This document shows, piece by piece, positions 58,542-64,000 of a stretch of DNA of 64,000 nucleotides. The stretch is from Tatumella saanichensis (lineage in GTDB: Bacteria; Pseudomonadota; Gammaproteobacteria; Enterobacterales; Enterobacteriaceae). The number at the start of each line of letters is the position of its first letter. The stretch's first letter is position 1. The stretch is from positions 1 through 64,000 of the forward strand of contig NZ_ATMI01000012.1 in the NCBI RefSeq assembly GCF_000439375.1. The letters run 5' to 3'. The notes beneath the pieces are model-generated. The model did no database searches. It worked only from the letters and a program-made list of their open reading frames with translations, and was not told where the DNA came from. A program made the position numbers and the translations under genes.

Positions 58542-59849
58542 TTATGCCAGCCGCGCAATACGTCTTGCTGCATCATCAAGATGCTCACGTAATGCCTGTA
58601 AGCAAGGTTTGAAATTCTCTGACAACAGACTGCTGTCATTAGCCAAACTCACAAACTGCTCTGCCAACTCTAAAGCCTGGTGCCATATTGCTACTGAAAT
58701 AACTTCCGGTAATGCGATCGCTCGTAGGCTGTTAACCAGTTCTCCTCCAGATTTCGGCGCAAAGCCCATTGGTAATATGTCATAGGCTGGAGCCAAATGG
58801 TATGGCCGACCATGGCTACTGATAAAGGAAAGGTTTCCGTGATGCATATCGGTATTACCCGTCAATGTGCCATAGGCCCACAGTAACGCGACCTGATCAG
58901 CCGCGCTGGCTTCAACATGTTTTTGCTTGATTAATTCCTCGACCAGTACTGGCCAACTTTCTCTGGCCCGCCCAGTAAACTCAGCATCTAATGCCCGTAA
59001 TGAAAACAGTCCAATACGGCCTAATCTACCCACACGATCAAAACGCGGGATCTCAAGAAAGCGCTGGCCAGAGAAATCGAAAATGTCAGTCTCCACGCCT
59101 AACACTTTTAAGGAAAGATGTTCAGCAGCCAGCAGATCCCGCCAACGCTCGCTGACAGGATGATTATCTGCAGCAGAGAACTTTACCAATACATGGCCTC
59201 GGTCGGTGAAAGTACAGAATTTGGGTTGTTCACCACCTGCGGAAGACCCTGGGATCTCTCCAGAACTTGCCGCTTTAGCCAGTGCAGGAAAACCAACGTC
59301 CCGGTCAATGGCCACTGGAGCTTGCATGTTTAGGAACTGCTCTCGTGCTTGTTCACCGATCAATAAATTACCTATTGCATCCGCGCCATGAGCCAGCAAT
59401 GAACGGATAACTTCCGCATCGTTCCAATGCTCAGGATTTGCGGGTAGTCCTAGCGTCGCGGAAAAACGAGAGGCATAAGCTCGACCAAGATATCCTTGTG
59501 GACGCATATCGAACAACCACCATGGCAGACTGTCACTGTAAATGCTCTTTCCATCTGTTTGCTGCATCACAAAACCGTGAGGATAAACCGGAACTAATCG
59601 CCCCAGTGCACTCACCTGCCCTGCTTCGCTGATACGATAAACCGGTGCCGAACTAAACCCCCGGAAGCGATCATAAAGCGCATACTGAATAGATGGACCC
59701 GCGCCAATCCTAACAACCTCGTCAGCTACTGCTTTCAGTTCACGAGACAGTGTTGGTTGGCTAATTCCAATATTATCAGCAAGTTGCCTTGCATTCATCG
59801 GTGACTGACGCAGTAGACTGCGTAGTGTATCTGCTCGGGTAGTTGCCAT
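58542..59849 (-). CDS. yjjJ: HipA-domain kinase-like protein YjjJ with N-terminal winged helix
   Basis: The 435-residue protein has an N-terminal DNA-binding domain (TLRSLLRQSPMNARQLADNIGISQPTLSRELKAVADEVVRIG, residues 8-49) and a HipA-type kinase fold with SSGEIPGSSAGGEQPKF (Gly-rich loop), RFLEIPRFDRVG and LTGNTDMHHGNLSFISSHGRPYHLAPAYDILPM (catalytic and metal-binding region). It matches E. coli YjjJ in architecture. Unlike HipA it is encoded without a HipB partner. The start is ATG at 59849; no clear ribosome-binding site, and a tandem repeat lies directly upstream. Confidence 0.9.
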   Translation of the reverse strand: MATTRADTLRSLLRQSPMNARQLADNIGISQPTLSRELKAVADEVVRIGAGPSIQYALYDRFRGFSSAPVYRISEAGQVSALGRLVPVYPHGFVMQQTDGKSIYSDSLPWWLFDMRPQGYLGRAYASRFSATLGLPANPEHWNDAEVIRSLLAHGADAIGNLLIGEQAREQFLNMQAPVAIDRDVGFPALAKAASSGEIPGSSAGGEQPKFCTFTDRGHVLVKFSAADNHPVSERWRDLLAAEHLSLKVLGVETDIFDFSGQRFLEIPRFDRVGRLGRIGLFSLRALDAEFTGRARESWPVLVEELIKQKHVEASAADQVALLWAYGTLTGNTDMHHGNLSFISSHGRPYHLAPAYDILPMGFAPKSGGELVNSLRAIALPEVISVAIWHQALELAEQFVSLANDSSLLSENFKPCLQALREHLDDAARRIARLA

Positions 59850-59851
59850 TA

Positions 59852-59894
59852 TGAATAGGTTATTGAATAGGTTATTGAATAGGTTGTTGAATAG
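59852..59894. repeat. 12-bp tandem repeat upstream of yjjJ
   Basis: TGAATAGGTTAT (59852-59863), TGAATAGGTTAT (59864-59875), TGAATAGGTTGT (59876-59887) and a partial TGAATAG (59888-59894) are head-to-tail copies. They begin two bases before the yjjJ ATG in its leader, where slippage could alter translation or promoter spacing. Confidence 0.9.
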
Positions 59895-60123
59895 ATAAAA
59901 TAGCAGATATTGTTGTCGCTGTCATCCTGATAGGACTCATCGAGATGCTCAGTAGATGACTTACGCCCGACATTACGGTCCTGTCACAGTATCTACTGGC
60001 CGTTTGGGATCCTGCGCGATCCAAAAGTACAGTCAGGCGCCTGGAACTGTGCCCCGCTAGCCCTTTAGCAATACGGCCACTCTCGTGTATTGTGCTATCA
60101 TGCTCTCTTTTCCAATTAATGCC

Positions 60124-60621
60124 ATGACTATGACACAGTTAAAATATTTGCAGGGTTACCCTGCAGATATCCTCAATAAGGCACAAACTCTGGCTGAACA
60201 GGGGCGCCTTGCTCCTTGGATTGAGAATAAATATCCAGAGGGTCATCAGGTGCAAAGTGATAAATCACTGTATCAGTTTGTTGACCGTTACAAGCAGCGC
60301 TTCCTGAAAAATAGTCCATTGATATCAAAAGTTTATTACGACAATAAACAACACCCTATCACTGGTACATTAGGCACCCATAGTTATGTCTCGCGAGTTC
60401 AGGGTGGAAAACTCAAATCCAACCATGAAATCCGTATCGCGACCCTATTCCGCAAAGCACCGGAACCTTTTTTACGGATGATTGTGGTCCACGAACTGGC
60501 CCATATAAAGGAAAAGGAACATAACAAGGCGTTTTATCAACTATGCTGCCATATGGAGCCAGATTACCATCAGCTAGAGTTTGATATGCGCTTATGGCTA
60601 AATGTCCGTAACAGTGCTTAA
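60124..60621 (+). CDS. ygjP: YgjP family metal-dependent hydrolase (WLM/DUF45)
   Basis: Start ATG at 60124 (or 60130), 165 residues; no good ribosome-binding site is seen. The match to E. coli YgjP is strong: LKYLQGYPADILNKAQTLAEQGRL, VSRVQGGKLKSNHEIRIATLFRKAPEPFLRMIVVHELAHIKEKEHNKAFYQLCCHMEPDYHQLEFDMRLWL. HELAHIKEKEHNKAF is the zinc-binding HExxH-type motif. E. coli YgjP is reported to be a UTP pyrophosphatase. It is a single gene divergent from the yjjJ leader. Confidence 0.9.
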   Translation: MTMTQLKYLQGYPADILNKAQTLAEQGRLAPWIENKYPEGHQVQSDKSLYQFVDRYKQRFLKNSPLISKVYYDNKQHPITGTLGTHSYVSRVQGGKLKSNHEIRIATLFRKAPEPFLRMIVVHELAHIKEKEHNKAFYQLCCHMEPDYHQLEFDMRLWLNVRNSA

Positions 60622-61012
60622 GCTTTGTCTTCGCCTGTAGATATTTTGTTTTCGTGACTTGATGTACGACACCAATCATTAAGGCATACAATGTATGTTG
60701 TAACTAATAAAGTGGAAATGAAACCACTTTTCCAAGTAGTTAAAGCCACCATATGTGACAATGTCACTTTTATAATACTAATACGAATCTTTCAGATATA
60801 ATATTGAAACGTTTGATTCATCTACTCTACACTGCCGCATAAAAGTGCCCTTTATTACCCTCTTTGCACTATTCAGGTTCATCCTCGCTTATCAAAAATT
60901 AAGCCGCAATTCTTATCTTATTGATTTTGTAAAGTAAAAACTATATTACCCTGTTCATTGCGGACTGGTACAAAAGTTGCAGTCTTAGGGTGATGAGAAT
61001 AAGGAGAACATG
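60622..61012. other. hpxO promoter region
   Basis: About 390 A+T-rich bases without a gene. The palindrome GTGACAATGTCAC (60755-60767) is identical to the one upstream of cynT (23364-23376) and the match extends two more bases. The sigma-54-type promoter is listed separately. Confidence 0.5.
60966..60981 (+). promoter_or_regulatory. Sigma-54-type promoter of hpxO
   Basis: TGGTAC-AAAAG-TTGCA matches the sigma-54 consensus TGGCAC-N5-TTGCA with exact spacing and one change. It would start transcription about 20 bases before the hpxO start, in keeping with nitrogen control of purine use. Confidence 0.65.
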
Positions 61013-62170
61013 ATGAAAGCACTGATTATCGGCGCCGGTATTGGCGGTATGAGCACTGCCCTAGCCCTAACGCGTTGCGGTTTTGATACTGAAGTCTTTG
61101 AAGCAGTTAAAGAAATAAAACCTGTCGGCGCGGCAATTTCTATCTGGCCAAATGGGGTGAAATGCCTCAATTACCTAGGGTTAGGTGAGCAGATCAAAGC
61201 GCTGGGTGGTAATATGGCCTGGATGGCCTACCGCGATTTCAATCATGGCAACGATCTCACCCGCTTCAGTCTTGCACCGCTGGTTGCTCGTGTTGGGGAA
61301 TACCCCTATCCGGTCGCTCGGGCCGAACTTCAAGGTATGCTTATTAACAGCTATGGTGCTGAAAAAATTGCCTTTGGAAAACGAGTCTGTGCAGTACAAC
61401 AGGATGATAACGGTGTAAGTGTCCAATTTGATGATGGCACCACTGCAAGCGGTGACTTCTTAATCGCCGCCGATGGTACCCATTCGGTAGTGCGTGAGTA
61501 TGTGCTCGACAAGCGTGTTGAACGCCGTTATGCCGGCTATGTGAACTGGAACGGATTGGTTGAGATTGACGAAAAAATAGCCCCTGCTGACCAATGGACA
61601 ACCTGGGTCGGTGAAGGTAAACGTGTTTCGCTGATGCCGGTGAATGGTAACCGCTTCTATTTCTTCTTTGATGTCCCTCTGGAGAAAGGTCTAGAAGAAG
61701 ATCGCTCAACCTTGGTCAACGACTTGAAAAAATATTTCGCTGGCTGGGCGGATCCGGTACAGCAGCTGATCGCTAACATTAACCCTCAAACCACCAATCG
61801 GGTGGAGATCCACGATATAGAACCCTTTATGCAGTTCGTGAAAGGCCGTGTTGCCCTGCTGGGTGATGCGGCCCACAGTACGACGCCAGATATCGGTCAG
61901 GGCGGATGCGCAGCGATGGAAGATGCAGTGGTGTTGGCGACCACACTGGCCAGTCACTCATTGGGGATCGACGATGCCTTATTGCGTTATCAGCAGCGCC
62001 GTAATGAACGCGTAAAGGATCTGGTACTGAAAGCCCGTAAGCGCTGTGATGTCACCCACGCAAAAGATCCACAAACCACCGCAAATTGGTACCGAGAATT
62101 ATCCACCGAAACCGGTGAACGTGTATTGGCGGGTATGTGTGACACCATCGAAGGCGGCCCACTCGGCTGA
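61013..62170 (+). CDS. hpxO: FAD-dependent urate hydroxylase HpxO
   Basis: Start at the second ATG, 61013, with GGAG six bases upstream; 385 residues. The FAD motif ALIIGAGIGGMSTALALTRCGFDTEVFEAVKEIKPVGAAISIWPNGVKC is nearly that of Klebsiella HpxO. GYVNWNGLVEID, EGKRVSLMPVNGNRFYFFFDVPL, LLGDAAHSTTPDIGQGGCAAMEDAVVL and LKARKRCDVTHAKD follow it as well. It hydroxylates urate to 5-hydroxyisourate using NADH and O2. It is convergent with xdhC-xdhB, which make urate from hypoxanthine and xanthine, so the genes form one purine-degrading locus. Confidence 0.95.
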   Translation: MKALIIGAGIGGMSTALALTRCGFDTEVFEAVKEIKPVGAAISIWPNGVKCLNYLGLGEQIKALGGNMAWMAYRDFNHGNDLTRFSLAPLVARVGEYPYPVARAELQGMLINSYGAEKIAFGKRVCAVQQDDNGVSVQFDDGTTASGDFLIAADGTHSVVREYVLDKRVERRYAGYVNWNGLVEIDEKIAPADQWTTWVGEGKRVSLMPVNGNRFYFFFDVPLEKGLEEDRSTLVNDLKKYFAGWADPVQQLIANINPQTTNRVEIHDIEPFMQFVKGRVALLGDAAHSTTPDIGQGGCAAMEDAVVLATTLASHSLGIDDALLRYQQRRNERVKDLVLKARKRCDVTHAKDPQTTANWYRELSTETGERVLAGMCDTIEGGPLG

Positions 62171-62176
62171 TCGGTT

Positions 62177-62204
62177 ATCTAGAGCCGGGAAACCGGCTCT
62201 AGAT
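62177..62204. terminator. Bidirectional hairpin between hpxO and xdhC
   Basis: ATCTAGAGCCGG and CCGGCTCTAGAT form a perfect 12-bp stem with a GAAA tetraloop between the two convergent stop codons. No T run follows on either side. Confidence 0.8.
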
Positions 62205-62206
62205 GG

Positions 62207-62986
62207 TTATTGCATGGATTGTCGCTGATATTCCGCGATGATTTCACCGCTGATGGAAACGGCAATTTCTGCAGGCAATTTACCGGTGACTGCATTCAGG
62301 CCCGCCGGACAACGAAACTTCTCCAGCTGCTGGTCACTAATCCCTTTACCGCGTAGTCGATAACGAAAACGCTGGCTTTTAGTCTGTGAACCAATAACCC
62401 CTAAATACCGAAAATCTTCACGGCGTAAAATCTGCTCTGTGAGGTGCAAATCTAAATCGTGGTTATGCGTCATGACCACAAAATAGCTGCCCGCCGCCGC
62501 TCGACTCACCACATCCGACAACTCCTCCTCTAAGCACAGCTCGACACCCGGAGCTGGGTGCGTGAGATATTCACTGCGACTATCGGCCCAAATTACGTGA
62601 CAGGGTAACGTTGATAAAATCGAGGTGAGCGCCCTGCCAACATGGCCAGCACCAAACACAATGATCTGCGGCTGAGGCGTGATTAAAGGCTCAAATAACA
62701 CAGTAACCGCGCCGCCACAACATTGGCCACTGCGGGCGGCCAATGGAAACTGTTCACAGCGGGGCTCAGCATCTTGCTGTTGCAACATCTGCCGTGCAAT
62801 GTCCATACAGCGATATTCCAAATTACCACCACCGATGGTCAACCAACTTTGTTGCGCCGTCACCACCATCTTACTGCCGCCACCACGGGGCACAGAACCC
62901 CGTTCGGCCATGATAGTGATCAGTACACAAGGCTGCCGCTGCTGCTGCAGCGTGTTCAGTAACGGGATCCACTCTTCGTTATGCAT
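62207..62986 (-). CDS. xdhC: Xanthine dehydrogenase accessory protein XdhC
   Basis: This 259-residue protein has VLITIMAERGSVPRGGGSKMVV (the CoxI/XdhC signature), WLTIGGGNLEYRCM, a C-terminal Rossmann domain beginning IIVFGAGHVGRALTSILSTL, and RYLGVIGSQTKSQRFRYRL. It binds and sulfurates the molybdenum cofactor and inserts it into xanthine dehydrogenase. Its start overlaps the end of xdhB by 8 bases, so the two are coupled. Confidence 0.94.
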   Translation of the reverse strand: MHNEEWIPLLNTLQQQRQPCVLITIMAERGSVPRGGGSKMVVTAQQSWLTIGGGNLEYRCMDIARQMLQQQDAEPRCEQFPLAARSGQCCGGAVTVLFEPLITPQPQIIVFGAGHVGRALTSILSTLPCHVIWADSRSEYLTHPAPGVELCLEEELSDVVSRAAAGSYFVVMTHNHDLDLHLTEQILRREDFRYLGVIGSQTKSQRFRYRLRGKGISDQQLEKFRCPAGLNAVTGKLPAEIAVSISGEIIAEYQRQSMQ

Positions 62987-64000
62987 CGACCGTTTCCCGT
63001 AAGCGCTGGATCCCCTGCAGTACCCGTTCTGGGGTCACTGGACTGTCGGTGAGCGGATAACGCCCCTGCGTAGAAGTGGCGGCAATCGCGTCCTGCAGGG
63101 CACTAAATACCGAGATGGCCAACATAAACGGCGGTTCCCCCACTGCCTTAGAATGATAAACCGTCGGTTGCGCATTGCTGCGGTTTTCCAGTAGGCTGAC
63201 GCGGAAATCCGCCGGCATATCACTGACCGCAGGGATTTTATAGCTGTCCGGTCCGCGGGTCATTAGGCTGCCTTTGTCATTACGGTACAGCTCTTCGCAG
63301 GTCAGCCATCCCTGCCCTTGGACAAATCCCCCCTCAATCTGACCAATATCCAACGCTGGATTAAGTGAACGACCGACATCATGCAAGATATCAGTGCGCA
63401 ATAACCGGTATTCGCCGGTCAAGGTGTCGATAATCACTTCACTGCATGCAGCACCATAGGCGAAATAATAAAAGGGTTCGCCACGTCCTGCGTCGCGATC
63501 ATAATGCAGACCAGGCACTTTGTAATAGCCGGTGGCAGAAAGTTGTACTTGACTAAACCACGCCATAGAGGCGACTTCCGCGAAGCTGTAATAGGTTTCG
63601 CCGACCCGCACTACACCGTGACGAAAATCAATCTCTTCTGGCGCACATTGCTGCTTATCAGCCAGCATAGTGGTCAGTCGCTCGCGTAAGGTATGTGCGG
63701 CAATTTGTGCCGCTTTACCGTTAAGGTCGGCACCACTTGACGCAGCAGTAGGTGAAGTATTAGGCACCTTGCCGGTATCGGTGGCCATCACACGGATCTG
63801 CTGTGGATCAATACCCAACACCTGAGCCACTACTTGAATCACTTTAGTGTTCAGTCCTTGGCCCATCTCGGTACCGCCATGATTGAGTTGAACCGTGCCA
63901 TCGGTGTAGATCAGGAGCAGTGCTCCGGCCTGATTAAGGAAGCCAGAAGTAAAGGAAATGCCGAATTTCACTGGGGTCAGGGCTAAGCCGCGTTTCAAGG
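62979..64000 (-). CDS. xdhB: Xanthine dehydrogenase molybdopterin-binding subunit, C-terminal part
   Basis: The frame runs off the right end, so only the last 340 residues are seen. VQLNHGGTEMGQGLNTKVIQVVAQVLGI and ATDTGKVPNTSPTAASSGADLNGKA are Moco-binding motifs. EYRLLRTDILHDVGRSLNPALDIGQIEGGFVQGQGWL and KAVGEPPFMLAISVFSALQDAI follow, the last containing the conserved catalytic glutamate region. The subunit oxidises hypoxanthine and xanthine to urate. It lies upstream of xdhC in the same operon. No true start is present in the window. Confidence 0.95.
   Translation of the reverse strand, partial: LKRGLALTPVKFGISFTSGFLNQAGALLLIYTDGTVQLNHGGTEMGQGLNTKVIQVVAQVLGIDPQQIRVMATDTGKVPNTSPTAASSGADLNGKAAQIAAHTLRERLTTMLADKQQCAPEEIDFRHGVVRVGETYYSFAEVASMAWFSQVQLSATGYYKVPGLHYDRDAGRGEPFYYFAYGAACSEVIIDTLTGEYRLLRTDILHDVGRSLNPALDIGQIEGGFVQGQGWLTCEELYRNDKGSLMTRGPDSYKIPAVSDMPADFRVSLLENRSNAQPTVYHSKAVGEPPFMLAISVFSALQDAIAATSTQGRYPLTDSPVTPERVLQGIQRLRETVDA

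Overview
The window reads as chromosomal DNA of a gamma-proteobacterium of the order Enterobacterales, most likely Erwiniaceae-like (Tatumella or Pantoea type). This rests on protein similarity judged by eye: a pyrimidine-degrading Rut set with RutR, CynT, YbiI, YjjJ, YgjP, HpxO and XdhB/XdhC close to enterobacterial versions, together with a membrane-bound three-subunit gluconate/ketogluconate-type dehydrogenase. A near-perfect copy of the E. coli chromosome dimer resolution site dif at 48335-48362 places the window in the replication terminus. The flexible, decayed gene content around that site fits this.

Layout. 1-13.4 kb: the tail of a probable insertion sequence, then small regulator-plus-enzyme units (TetR/CurA/DJ-1/DUF1330; TetR/epoxide-hydrolase-like/DMT exporter; LysR/alcohol dehydrogenase; LysR/DoxX/glutathionyl-hydroquinone reductase/esterase), an orphan 572-residue gene and a DUF1348 gene. 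13.4-22.5 kb: the uracil-degradation operon rutABCD-rutG with divergent rutR, lacking rutE and rutF in place; a broken rutE lies nearby, and two LysE-type exporters flank the region. 22.6-31.2 kb: CynT carbonic anhydrase, a class I amidotransferase, an MFS efflux pump, a small periplasmic protein, LysR/YciI, a fumarylacetoacetase-family enzyme and LysR/pirin. 31.2-35.8 kb: the membrane dehydrogenase operon (gamma subunit, tri-heme cytochrome c, GMC flavoprotein). 35.8-43.1 kb: a divergent DMT exporter facing a tightly coupled nitroreductase / adenylate-forming enzyme / thiolase operon, then dat-ddc for 1,3-diaminopropane. 43.1-53.2 kb: an A+T-richer, damaged accessory zone with two directly oriented copies of one IS3-family element, small pseudogenes, a dead antitoxin, dif, fused integrase remnants, a Bcr/CflA pump and a truncated nuclease gene. 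53.2-64 kb: two aldo/keto reductases, LysR/SDR, DUF1471, a RamA-like regulator, YjjJ, YgjP, and the purine genes hpxO, xdhC and xdhB (running off the end).

How genes work together. Two nitrogen-salvage routes (uracil by Rut; hypoxanthine/xanthine/urate by Xdh and HpxO) each have a sequence matching a sigma-54 promoter upstream, so both probably respond to nitrogen limitation; the rut promoter also has a RutR box. Many of the remaining units are small redox or detoxification enzymes paired with a TetR or LysR regulator. One of them (4.4-5.1 kb) has two almost identical 24-bp operators, one before the regulator and one before its target operon. The dehydrogenase operon carries an internal GntR/IdnR-like palindrome.

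The least explained content is the nitroreductase-ligase-thiolase operon, the orphan 572-residue protein, and the decayed mobile cluster beside dif. No CRISPR array, rRNA or tRNA gene was seen.
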